Source of the DNA: Pullilachnospira_A gallistercoris
GTDB lineage: Bacteria; Bacillota; Clostridia; Lachnospirales; Lachnospiraceae
Direction of reading: 5' to 3'
Length of the DNA: 12,589 bases
Assembly: GCA_018712125.1 (NCBI GenBank)
Contig: DVHM01000123.1
Span: 1 to 12,589, forward strand
Positions 1-6,843 of the stretch are shown piece by piece. Each line of letters opens with the position of its first letter. Position 1 is the stretch's first letter. Position numbers and translations under genes: made by a program. Under the pieces are notes generated by a model. The model did no database searches. It was not told the DNA's origin and saw only the letters and a list, made by a program, of their open reading frames with translations.

Positions 1-1209
1 ACCGGAAAGACCATGCTGGCCAAAGCCGTGGCCGGAGAATCCAACGTTCCCTTCTTCTCGATTTCCGGATCGGAGTTCGTGGAGATGTTCGTCGGCATGG
101 GCGCCTCCAAAGTGCGTGACCTTTTCAAGCAGGCAAAAGAAAAAGCCCCCTGTATCGTCTTCATCGACGAGATCGACGCCGTCGGCAAAAAGCGTGACGG
201 CCAGATAGGCGGAAACGATGAGCGGGAGCAGACCTTAAATCAGCTGCTGACCGAGATGGACGGTTTCGAGGGGGACACCGGCGTGGTTATTCTCGCCGCC
301 ACCAACCGTCCGGAATCCCTGGATCCCGCGCTGACCCGGCCAGGCCGTTTTGACCGGCGCGTTCCGGTGGAACTTCCGGACCTGAAGGGCCGCGAGGAGA
401 TTCTCAAGGTACACGCCAGAAAAGTCAAAGTCGCGGACAATGTGGATTATCACACCATCGCCCGGATGGCCGCCGGCGCATCCGGCGCGGAACTGGCCAA
501 CATCGTCAACGAGGCCGCTCTCCGGGCTGTGCGCTGCAAGCGTTCCTATGTGACCCAGGAAGACCTGGAGGAGAGCATCGAAGTTGTCATCGCGGGATAT
601 CAGAAGAAGAACGCGATCCTCTCCGACCAGGAGAAAAAGACCGTGGCTTACCACGAGATCGGCCACGCCCTGGTGGCGGCGCTCCAGTCCCACTCTGCAC
701 CGGTGCAGAAGATTACCATCATCCCCAGAACTTCCGGCGCCCTGGGCTACACCATGCAGGTAGAACAGGCAGACAAATACATCCTGACAAGAGAGGAGCT
801 GGAAGACAAGATTGCCACTCTGACCGGCGGACGGGCCGCGGAGGAAGTCGTCTTCAACCAGGTTTCCACCGGAGCCTCCAACGATATCGAGCAGGCCACC
901 AAACTGGCCCGGTCCATGATTACCCGCTACGGTATGAGCGACGACTTTGACATGGTGGCTATGGAGACGGTAAACAATGCCTATCTGGGCGGGGACTCCT
1001 CCCTGGCATGTTCCGCGGAAACGCAGAATGAGATTGACCGGCTCGTAGTGGAGGAAGTAAAAAAGCAGCACGAAAAGGCGAAAAAAATCCTCCGGGAAAA
1101 CCGCAGCGTTCTGGACGCGCTGGCAAAATACCTCTACGAGAAGGAGACCATTACCGGCGATGAATTCATGGATATTCTGAAAAAAGCAGAGGAAAAGGAG
1201 GTCCTGTAA
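1..1209 (+). CDS. ftsH: ATP-dependent zinc metalloprotease FtsH paralogue, 5'-truncated by window edge
   Basis: Membrane-anchored AAA+ protease that unfolds and degrades membrane and regulatory proteins. The window opens inside the Walker A motif (TGKT, bases 1-12), so the N-terminal membrane anchor, extracytoplasmic domain and start codon are missing; 402 residues remain. Visible are the pore loop FVGMG, Walker B IVFIDE (bases 154-171), the second region of homology with RPGRFDRR (from about base 337), the zinc site HEIGH (652-666) and the probable third zinc ligand Asp in TGASND (883-885). The zinc motif reads HEIGH, whereas the second FtsH in this window (4417-6306) has the usual HEAGH; the two differ at many positions, so this is a paralogue and not a recent duplicate. 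It runs into a DUF308 gene after one base. The family is certain; the special role of this copy is unknown. Confidence 0.96.
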   Translation, partial: TGKTMLAKAVAGESNVPFFSISGSEFVEMFVGMGASKVRDLFKQAKEKAPCIVFIDEIDAVGKKRDGQIGGNDEREQTLNQLLTEMDGFEGDTGVVILAATNRPESLDPALTRPGRFDRRVPVELPDLKGREEILKVHARKVKVADNVDYHTIARMAAGASGAELANIVNEAALRAVRCKRSYVTQEDLEESIEVVIAGYQKKNAILSDQEKKTVAYHEIGHALVAALQSHSAPVQKITIIPRTSGALGYTMQVEQADKYILTREELEDKIATLTGGRAAEEVVFNQVSTGASNDIEQATKLARSMITRYGMSDDFDMVAMETVNNAYLGGDSSLACSAETQNEIDRLVVEEVKKQHEKAKKILRENRSVLDALAKYLYEKETITGDEFMDILKKAEEKEVL

Positions 1210-1210
1210 C

Positions 1211-1753
1211 ATGAGAAAACATACGCCATTCGGCTGGTCGGAACTGCTTACCGGCATTCTGTTTGTCCTGCTGGGCATTTTTACCTTCATCCGGCCCGGG
1301 AGCGCTATTACCGGCCTTGTCTTTCTCTATGGTATTCTGGCCACTCTGACCGGGATCGCCGACATTGTCTTTTACGCGAAAATGGAAAACCACATGGGTT
1401 TCGGCCCTACCATCTCACTGGTGTCCGGCATCTTAAGTCTTCTGGCCGGATTGATGCTGCTGCTCCACCCGGGCGCCGGAGCCTGGGCCATGGCGCTGCT
1501 GTTCCCTCTGTGGTTCATTACCCACTGCATTTCCCGGCTGACCCATCTGCCGGTAGTGCGCATGACGGCCGGAAAAGGATATTATTACTTTTCCCTGATC
1601 ATGAATATTCTCGGCCTGGTACTGGGCTTTCTGATGTTGGCAAGCCCCCTGGTGGTGCTGATCTCCCTGAACTATATTGTAGGTATCTATCTGATCCTTC
1701 TGGGCATCGACACCATCGTCCTGGCCTTCAGCAACATGGGGCGGCGCTGGTAG
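1211..1753 (+). CDS. DUF308 / HdeD-like small integral membrane protein
   Basis: A 180-residue, very hydrophobic protein with about six predicted membrane segments arranged as hairpins, beginning SELLTGILFVLLGIF and ending near YLILLGIDTIVLAF. The pattern of repeated LxGIxxLLxGxxxLxxP-like hairpins is that of the DUF308 family, which includes the E. coli acid-resistance protein HdeD; the biochemical function of most members is unknown. The start codon lies one base after the ftsH stop, and its Shine-Dalgarno (AAGGAGG) sits inside the last ftsH codons, so it is almost surely cotranscribed and translationally coupled with ftsH. An adaptor, partner or substrate role for that protease is conceivable but is only inferred from position. 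Confidence 0.85.
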   Translation: MRKHTPFGWSELLTGILFVLLGIFTFIRPGSAITGLVFLYGILATLTGIADIVFYAKMENHMGFGPTISLVSGILSLLAGLMLLLHPGAGAWAMALLFPLWFITHCISRLTHLPVVRMTAGKGYYYFSLIMNILGLVLGFLMLASPLVVLISLNYIVGIYLILLGIDTIVLAFSNMGRRW

Positions 1754-1763
1754 CGGCAATTCC

Positions 1764-1807
1764 GGCCGGCGTCGGCTGCCTTCCCGGCACAAGCCCCGGC
1801 CTGTTTT
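1764..1807 (+). terminator. Possible intrinsic terminator after the ftsH-DUF308 pair
   Basis: GGCCGG (1764-1769) pairs with CCGGCC (1796-1801). The interior can pair further (GGC/GCC, TGCC/GGCA around a TTCCC loop), and TGTTTT follows. The T-run is short, and a stronger hairpin lies 30 bp downstream, so this may be a weak first terminator or an RNA 3'-end structure. Confidence 0.4.
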
Positions 1808-1830
1808 AGACGCTCAATCAGGCATAACAA

Positions 1831-1870
1831 AAAGACATCCCGCAGATTCATCGGATCGCGGGATGTCTTT
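1831..1870. terminator. Bidirectional intrinsic terminator between the DUF308 gene and tRNA-Tyr
   Basis: A perfect 13-bp inverted repeat: AAAGACATCCCGC (1831-1843) and its complement (1858-1870) around a 14-nt loop. Read on the minus strand it ends in TCTTTTTGTT, a good T-tract just beyond the tRNA. Read on the plus strand the T-tract is only TCTTT. It therefore probably ends the tRNA transcript and also stops plus-strand transcription from ftsH-DUF308; the two units are convergent. Confidence 0.8.
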
Positions 1871-1878
1871 CTGATTCC

Positions 1879-1960
1879 TGGGTGGTGGTGGATTCGAACC
1901 ACCGAAGCAATGTGCAGCAGATTTACAGTCTGTCCCCTTTGGCCACTCGGGAAACCACCC
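1879..1960 (-). tRNA. tRNA-Tyr (anticodon GUA)
   Basis: An 82-nt tRNA with a long variable arm, as expected for bacterial tRNA-Tyr. The acceptor stem GGGTGGT (1960-1954) pairs with ACCACCC (1886-1880), with discriminator A at 1879; CCA is not encoded. The T arm is GGTGG-TTCGAAT-CCACC and the anticodon loop CTGTAAA carries GTA (1926-1924). The variable arm spans about 1916-1904. Oddity: the outermost anticodon-stem pair is A1933 against C1917, a mismatch where a G-C pair is usual. It is a lone tRNA with its own promoter and terminator. Confidence 0.95.
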
Positions 1961-1965
1961 ACAGC

Positions 1966-1987
1966 GTCAGGAGCGATCTCTCCTGAC
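1966..1987 (-). repeat. Perfect 8-bp inverted repeat in the tRNA-Tyr leader
   Basis: GTCAGGAG (1966-1973) and CTCCTGAC (1980-1987) flank the 6-nt loop CGATCT. The hairpin lies between the predicted transcription start and the mature tRNA 5' end, six bases from the latter, so it would form in the 5' leader removed by RNase P. Confidence 0.75.
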
Positions 1988-1995
1988 AATTTTGT

Positions 1996-2024
1996 ATTAT
2001 AGCATATCCCCCGGGGTTAGGCAA
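1996..2024 (-). promoter_or_regulatory. Sigma-A type promoter of tRNA-Tyr
   Basis: On the minus strand a -35 TTGCCT (2024-2019), a 17-bp spacer and a perfect -10 TATAAT (2001-1996) precede the tRNA by about 35 bp. The A/T-rich AAGAAAAATTTCTT dyad (2036-2023) abuts and partly overlaps the -35 and could act as an UP element. The spacer contains the palindrome CCCCGGGG. From here to the amylase stop at 2117 I see no gene and no clear terminator. Confidence 0.8.
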
Positions 2025-2116
2025 GAAATTTTTCTTCCCCTTCCCGGCGGTCTCTTCGGAATCTTCCGCGCGATCTCGCCCCGGATCTTTTCTCCCGATC
2101 ACAAACGCGCAATCGC

Positions 2117-4201
2117 TCAGTCTCTCTTCTCCCTGTGTACATGGAAAAAGGATTCCAGGAAGCCCGCTTTCTGCTGATGGCGCAGAACCACACCGGTATA
2201 GGGTTTCAGATGCAGATGCAGCATACCGTCCTCCACCCGGCGTTCCACCGGCAGAATCGAATACCCCAGCTCATTGGTCACCATGATCTGCTGCATCGTA
2301 CAGTCCATGGGCACTTCCGCTCTCCAGGCCGCAATGTCCGCGTCCATCTCCTCATCGCCGCTGTTGATGACCACCACCAGCTGCTCCTTCTCGTCGAATC
2401 GCCCGTAGCTGATCAGGTTGGTCCCGCAGTTCAAAAAGATAAAGGCGCCTGTCCGCAAGGCAGTGCTGTCTTTGTGGAGAAAAATCATGTCTCTGTGAAA
2501 ATCCAATAACGGCAGATTCTCCTCTCCCCAGGGATATGTTCTCCGGTTATCGGGATCCGTAAATCCGCAGACGCCCGCCTCGTCCCCGTAGTACAGCGTG
2601 GGCGCTCCCGGCCAGGTCATCTGGATCATGACCGCCTCCTTCATGATGGGAACCGACACCCCCTCCGATGCCGCAGCGCTTCCAAGGGCGCTGACTCGCC
2701 CTACCTTGTGGTTGGTTCTGGTCAGAAACCGGGAATGATCGTGATTGGAGAGCTGATTCATGGCACAGTAGAGGGAGGGGGTCATCATCCCGCTCATGAA
2801 GTGCTTCATGGAACTCTCAAAAAACGCTCCGTTTCCCAGCGCTCCCCCGTCGAAGGAATCGCTGTGTTTCTCCATCCCGGTCAGGAAGAAGGAGACCGGT
2901 TCCATAAAAGCGTCGTAATTCATGACGGTATCCCACTGGTCTCCGGACAGCCAGCTGGAGGCGTCGCCATAGTGCTCCGCCAGAATCAGCGCATCGGGAT
3001 TCGCGGTTTTTACCACATTGCGGAAGTCTCTCCAGAACTGGTGGTTGAACTCGGCGCTATGTCCCAGATCCGCCGCCACGTCCAGACGCCATCCGTCGGC
3101 GTTGTAGGGCGGGGATACCCACTTTCTCCCAACCTCAAGAATATACCGGTACAGCTCCGCGGAACCCTCATAGTTGAGTTTCGGCAGCGTGTCATTGTTC
3201 CACCAACTCTCATAGCTGCCGTTATCCGGCCACTGGTTCTCGTCCTGAAACCGGAAATAGTGTGTATAGGGACTGTCCTTGGTCAGATACGCCCCCGGCG
3301 CGTACCCCTCCTGATTCTCGTAGATTTTTTCCCGATCCATCCACTTGTTGAAAGATCCGCAGTGATTGAACACACCATCCAGAATCACACGAATCCCCCG
3401 CGCATGGGCCTCTCGCACCAGACGGATAAACAGCCGGTTGGAGGCCTCCAGATTTCGCTGGTCTGTCACCCGCTGACGATATTTCGTGGCATGCCGATTG
3501 TCACAGTCTCCCTCCCGCAGGCACTCCCCTCCGTCCGCCACAATCTTTCCATAGTGGGGATCGATGGCATCATAATCCGATGTGTCATACTTGTGGTTGG
3601 AGGGCGAGACAAACAGAGGGTTAAAGTAGATAACCTCAACACCCAGACTCTTGAGATAATCCAGTTTCTGCCGGACTCCCTCCAGATCCCCTCCATAAAA
3701 CTTGGCCACATCAAAATTTGCCGGATACTGATTCCAGTTTTCCACCCGGCTTGTCATGGTTTGAATATAGCAGTATTCCCGATCTTCCACGTCGTTCGCG
3801 CTGTCGCCATTGCAGAACCGGTCCACCAGAATCTGGTACATGACCGCTCCCTTTGCCCAGTCGGGCGTGGAAAATCCCGGTACCACAAAAAACGCATACT
3901 CCTGACGCATCTGGGTGGTCATTCCGACTCTGTCATAAAAATATATCTTTCCGTCCTGGCAGAGTTCAAAATAATAGGAATACCACTCATCCTTCAACTG
4001 AACCGTGACAGCGTAGTAGTCAAATTCTTCTCTGGAAAACTCCAGTGTCATGGGAAGCCGTTCCTCCTCATGGATCAGACTGATCTGCGCCTGCTCTCCC
4101 CTGGCCACGCGGAGGCGGACCTTCATCTGATCGTTGACCTTCGGTTCCCACGGAATACGGTATTCTCTTGTTCCGTCGCTAAAAACTGCTTCTTCTTTCA
4201 T
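2117..4201 (-). CDS. Cytoplasmic GH13 alpha-amylase / neopullulanase-type glycoside hydrolase
   Basis: Hydrolyses alpha-1,4 (possibly also alpha-1,6) links in maltodextrins, pullulan fragments or cyclodextrins. The 694-residue protein has an N-terminal beta domain (about 1-115, CBM34-like), a TIM barrel and a C-terminal beta domain. Catalytic signatures: region I DGVFNH (275-280), nucleophile Asp374 in GWRLDVA, acid/base Glu409 in LAEH, and transition-state Asp488 in NHDHSR. LPKLN (339-343) resembles the MPKLN signature of the neopullulanase/cyclomaltodextrinase subfamily. No signal peptide, so imported oligosaccharides are the likely substrates. I chose the ATG at 4201, which has AGAGGA ten bases upstream; a GTG seven codons earlier (4222) overlaps that ribosome site and is less likely. 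An insertion around residues 222-255 enlarges the barrel region after the DPHYG motif. Exact specificity cannot be read from sequence. Confidence 0.93.
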   Translation of the reverse strand: MKEEAVFSDGTREYRIPWEPKVNDQMKVRLRVARGEQAQISLIHEEERLPMTLEFSREEFDYYAVTVQLKDEWYSYYFELCQDGKIYFYDRVGMTTQMRQEYAFFVVPGFSTPDWAKGAVMYQILVDRFCNGDSANDVEDREYCYIQTMTSRVENWNQYPANFDVAKFYGGDLEGVRQKLDYLKSLGVEVIYFNPLFVSPSNHKYDTSDYDAIDPHYGKIVADGGECLREGDCDNRHATKYRQRVTDQRNLEASNRLFIRLVREAHARGIRVILDGVFNHCGSFNKWMDREKIYENQEGYAPGAYLTKDSPYTHYFRFQDENQWPDNGSYESWWNNDTLPKLNYEGSAELYRYILEVGRKWVSPPYNADGWRLDVAADLGHSAEFNHQFWRDFRNVVKTANPDALILAEHYGDASSWLSGDQWDTVMNYDAFMEPVSFFLTGMEKHSDSFDGGALGNGAFFESSMKHFMSGMMTPSLYCAMNQLSNHDHSRFLTRTNHKVGRVSALGSAAASEGVSVPIMKEAVMIQMTWPGAPTLYYGDEAGVCGFTDPDNRRTYPWGEENLPLLDFHRDMIFLHKDSTALRTGAFIFLNCGTNLISYGRFDEKEQLVVVINSGDEEMDADIAAWRAEVPMDCTMQQIMVTNELGYSILPVERRVEDGMLHLHLKPYTGVVLRHQQKAGFLESFFHVHREKRD

Positions 4202-4243
4202 TTTATTTATATCCTCTTGCACTTTCCGGTAAATTCAAAGAAA

Positions 4244-4270
4244 AAAAAGACAGCGGTTACGCTGCCTTTT
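4244..4270 (-). terminator. Intrinsic terminator-like hairpin in the amylase leader / behind ftsH
   Basis: On the minus strand GGCAGCG (4266-4260), loop TAAC and CGCTGTC (4255-4249) form a 7-bp stem with one G-T wobble. It is preceded by AAAAA and followed by eight T's. The wobble pairs only in the minus-strand RNA, so that is its working orientation. It lies about 150 bp after the ftsH stop and only about 45 bp before the amylase start. It could end the ftsH operon or act as an attenuator of the amylase transcript. Confidence 0.75.
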
Positions 4271-4281
4271 TAGGAGAAGGT

Positions 4282-4307
4282 ATTTTTACTATGGGGTTAG
4301 TAAAAAT
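4282..4307. promoter_or_regulatory. Perfect 10-bp dyad, operator-like, upstream of the amylase gene
   Basis: ATTTTTACTA (4282-4291) and TAGTAAAAAT (4298-4307) are exact inverse complements around TGGGGT. A further TTTTTACGATG half-site resembling the left arm lies at about 4327-4337. The dyad would cover the start point of a promoter whose -10 is at 4306-4311, the usual position for a repressor site. As RNA it could also fold into a 10-bp hairpin without a T-tract. No regulator gene is visible in the window. Confidence 0.55.
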
Positions 4308-4346
4308 TATATAATGTATTGGGGGGTTTTTACGATGTTTATTATA
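4306..4346 (-). promoter_or_regulatory. Candidate -10 elements for amylase transcription
   Basis: Two exact TATAAT hexamers occur on the minus strand, at 4311-4306 and 4346-4341. Neither has a good -35 at 16-18 bp (CGTAAA and CACACT are the sequences found there), so each would be a weak or activator-dependent promoter. The surrounding 4270-4416 stretch is much more AT-rich than the rest of the window. One of these is the likely amylase promoter, since the terminator hairpin at 4249-4266 leaves too little room for one closer to the gene. Confidence 0.4.
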
Positions 4347-4366
4347 TCTCCCGTCCACCGATAAGT

Positions 4367-4416
4367 GTGCACAAAATTGCTAAAAATTTAGATATTTTAT
4401 TGTGCACTTTGTGCAA
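4367..4416. repeat. GTGCAC inverted repeats behind ftsH
   Basis: GTGCACAA (4367-4374) and TTGTGCAC (4400-4407) form an 8-bp inverted repeat. The second copy is also half of the local dyad TGCAC-TTT-GTGCA (4403-4415), which begins right after the ftsH stop. The palindrome-like CTAAAAATTTAG lies between them. There is no T-tract, so this is not a terminator; a protein-binding region is possible. Confidence 0.5.
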
Positions 4417-6306
4417 TTACATCCCTTCTACAACCACACCCTCCCGGATGTTTTCCTTCTCCCGGTCATCGTCTCCCACGATTCCAAACAGTGCCTCAAA
4501 CTCTGTCCGGCCAATTTTTTCCTTTTCCAGAAGGAGGCGCGCGCAGGCGTGGAGCACATCCTCATGCTCTTTGATCAATTCTGTGGCCCTGCGGTAGCAC
4601 TCCTCAATAATACGCTTTACCTCGCTGTCAATGGCGGAAGCCACCTGTTCTCCGTATCCTCTGGTGTGCGCCAGATCCCGTCCAATGAAGACCTCGTCCT
4701 CATCCTCGTCGTAATTTACCGGCCCCACCGCCTTGGACATGCCATACCGGGTTACCATGCTCTTCGCCAACTGCGTGGCTTTCTTGATATCGGAGGACGC
4801 TCCGGTGGTAATGTCATCGAAGATCACTTCCTCCGCCACGCGGCCTCCCAGAGAAACCACAATCTCCTGGAGCATCTGTCCCCGGGTATTGAACATCTCG
4901 TCCCGCTCCGGCAACGGCATGGTATAGCCGGCCGCCCCTGCCCCGGTGGGAATGATGGAAACCGAATACACCGGCCCCACGTCCGGCAGCACATGGAACA
5001 GAATCGCGTGCCCCGCCTCATGGTAGGCCGTAATCCGCTTCTCCTTGTCGGAGATCACGCGGCTCCTCTTCTCCGTTCCCAATCCCACTTTCACAAAGGA
5101 CCTGCGGATATCGTCCTGGATGATATAGGCCCGGTTCTCCTTCGCCGCGAGAATCGCCGCCTCATTCAGCAGGTTCTCCAGATCCGCCCCGGTAAATCCG
5201 GCAGTGGTCTGGGCAATCTGTTTCAGATCCACATCCTCTCCCAGAGGCTTGTTGCGGGCGTGCACCTTCAGGATTTCCTCCCGTCCGCCCACATCCGGTC
5301 TTCCCACGAAGACCTTCCGGTCAAACCGCCCCGGACGCATGATAGCCGGATCCAGAATATCCACACGGTTGGTGGCCGCCATGACGATAATGCCCTCATT
5401 GACGCCGAAACCGTCCATCTCCACCAGCATCTGATTCAGGGTCTGTTCCCGCTCGTCGTGGCCGCCACCCATTCCGGTACCCCGTCTGCGGGCCACCGCG
5501 TCGATCTCGTCAATGAAGACGATACAGGGCGCATGTTTTTTCGCGTCCTCAAACAGATCACGGACTCTGGAAGCGCCGACACCCACAAACATCTCAACAA
5601 AATCGGAACCGGAGATGGAGAAGAACGGAACACCCGCCTCCCCGGCGATGGCCTTTGCCAGAAGCGTCTTGCCGGTCCCCGGAGGTCCCACCAGGATGAT
5701 ACCCTTGGGAATCCGGGCTCCCACCTTGGTATATTTCGACGGATCCCTGAGGAAGTCCACGATCTCCTCCAGTTCCTCCTTCTCCTCCTTCAGGCCGGCC
5801 ACCTGATTGAACCGGATCTTCATATCCTCCTGCCGGGTCATCTGAGCTCTGCTCTTCCCGAAGTTCATCATCTTGGCATTGCTTCCGCCGCCTCCGGCGT
5901 TCGCCTGCATATTCATGACAAACACGAAGATAACCACGATGAGCACCGCCAACAGCACCACCGGCACAAGAATCTTCAGCCAGCCGTCCCTCGGAATATC
6001 CCCCAGCTGATAGGCGATGTCATCCTCGTCCAGCTCCTGCTGAAAATCGTTCACATCCGACAGATAGAGGTGATAATCCTCCCCATCCCCGGTCAGATGC
6101 ACGGTCGCCGTTCCTGTGGGGATCTCACTGTTCTGCTGGATATCCACCGAGGACACCGTTCCCTGCGCCGCGTCCTCCCGGAAGGTCTGCATATCCTTCG
6201 TGTCCATGCTTCCTCCCCGGGAAAAGGCAAGCCACAGCGCCACCGCCATGATTACCAGAAAAACAATATAGGATCCAATCCCCACGCCTCTTCTACTCTG
6301 ATTCAC
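4417..6306 (-). CDS. ftsH: ATP-dependent zinc metalloprotease FtsH (housekeeping copy)
   Basis: Complete 629-residue membrane AAA+ protease for quality control of membrane proteins and, in sporulating Firmicutes, for timely turnover of regulators. Order: membrane segment about 11-29, extracytoplasmic domain about 30-107, second segment about 109-132, a Gly/Asn linker, Walker A GPPGTGKT (207-214), pore loop FVGVG (240-244), Walker B IVFIDE (262-267), arginine-finger region RPGRFDR (324-330), zinc motif HEAGH (429-433) and the third ligand Asp506 in TGASSD. The start is GTG, six bases after AGGAGG; the whole 12-nt gap to the hpt stop is this ribosome site. It is the last gene of the spoIIE-tilS-hpt-ftsH run, the standard Firmicutes position, so I take it as the orthologue of B. 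subtilis ftsH. The length is typical. Confidence 0.97.
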   Translation of the reverse strand: MNQSRRGVGIGSYIVFLVIMAVALWLAFSRGGSMDTKDMQTFREDAAQGTVSSVDIQQNSEIPTGTATVHLTGDGEDYHLYLSDVNDFQQELDEDDIAYQLGDIPRDGWLKILVPVVLLAVLIVVIFVFVMNMQANAGGGGSNAKMMNFGKSRAQMTRQEDMKIRFNQVAGLKEEKEELEEIVDFLRDPSKYTKVGARIPKGIILVGPPGTGKTLLAKAIAGEAGVPFFSISGSDFVEMFVGVGASRVRDLFEDAKKHAPCIVFIDEIDAVARRRGTGMGGGHDEREQTLNQMLVEMDGFGVNEGIIVMAATNRVDILDPAIMRPGRFDRKVFVGRPDVGGREEILKVHARNKPLGEDVDLKQIAQTTAGFTGADLENLLNEAAILAAKENRAYIIQDDIRRSFVKVGLGTEKRSRVISDKEKRITAYHEAGHAILFHVLPDVGPVYSVSIIPTGAGAAGYTMPLPERDEMFNTRGQMLQEIVVSLGGRVAEEVIFDDITTGASSDIKKATQLAKSMVTRYGMSKAVGPVNYDEDEDEVFIGRDLAHTRGYGEQVASAIDSEVKRIIEECYRRATELIKEHEDVLHACARLLLEKEKIGRTEFEALFGIVGDDDREKENIREGVVVEGM

Positions 6307-6318
6307 TGAGCTCCTCCT

Positions 6319-6843
6319 CTAGTCAAACTCTATCACACCGATATAGGGCAGATTCCGATATCTCTGATCGTAATCCAGCCCATATCCCACAACAAACTCG
6401 TCCGGGATGGTAAATCCGGTATAATCCACCGGCACCTCCACCTCCCTGCGCTCCGGTTTGTCCAGCATTGTGCACAGGCGGACGGACTTTGCCCCTCTCT
6501 CCTTAAAGAGCGCCGAGAGGAAATGCAGCGTATTGCCGCTGTCGATGATATCCTCCACGACAATCACATTCCTGCCCTCCACACTGATACCCAGGTCCTG
6601 GGTTACCACCACATTTCCGCTGGAAACCGTACCCGAACCGTAACTGGATGTCGCCATAAAATCAATGGTAACCGGGACCGTTATCCTCTTTGCCAGCTCG
6701 CAGGCAAAGAAGGAAGCTCCCCGCAGAATACAGACAATAAAGACCGAATCCCCCTCATAGTCTTTGCTGATCTGCGCTCCCATCTCCGCGATCCTTCTCG
6801 TCAGCTCCTCCTCCGGCAGCATTACTCTGATGTGCTCACTCAT
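6319..6843 (-). CDS. hpt: Hypoxanthine phosphoribosyltransferase
   Basis: Purine-salvage enzyme that converts hypoxanthine (often also guanine) plus PRPP to IMP/GMP in the cytoplasm. The 174-residue protein has the PRPP-binding signature VIVVEDIIDSGNT (93-105), the LRG loop (40-42) that binds pyrophosphate, the flexible-loop SSYGSG region (66-71) and the C-terminal purine-contact segment around FVVGYGLDYDQRYR. The reading frame is open further upstream, but the ATG at 6843 gives the normal family length and starts at the conserved MSEHI..L segment; GGAGG lies nine bases before it, inside tilS. Start and tilS stop overlap by 8 nt (ATGAGTGA), so translation is probably coupled. The tilS-hpt-ftsH order is conserved in Firmicutes. 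Confidence 0.96.
   Translation of the reverse strand: MSEHIRVMLPEEELTRRIAEMGAQISKDYEGDSVFIVCILRGASFFACELAKRITVPVTIDFMATSSYGSGTVSSGNVVVTQDLGISVEGRNVIVVEDIIDSGNTLHFLSALFKERGAKSVRLCTMLDKPERREVEVPVDYTGFTIPDEFVVGYGLDYDQRYRNLPYIGVIEFD

Noticed and set aside
235..1290. 351-codon minus-strand frame opposite the first ftsH
   Set aside because: It lies antisense to conserved AAA and protease motifs, and runs across the gene junction into the DUF308 gene; it is a shadow.
4202..4240. TATAAA near 4204-4212 as an amylase -10
   Set aside because: It overlaps the spacer between ribosome site and start codon, leaving no leader; the only TTG-type -35 is 21 bp away.
2708..4273. 521-codon open frame on the plus strand opposite the amylase
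   Set aside because: All GH13 motifs are on the minus strand; the opposite frame has no domain and no start signals.
4335..4364. Nine-codon plus-strand peptide starting at an ATG in the amylase control region
   Set aside because: The upstream G-run is not a Shine-Dalgarno sequence, the peptide is tiny, and the region is better explained as regulatory DNA.
4402..6309. 635-codon open frame on the plus strand opposite ftsH
   Set aside because: It mirrors ftsH exactly, has a low-complexity His/Arg/Leu-rich translation with no recognisable domain and no ribosome site. It is a by-product of GC-rich codon use on the other strand.
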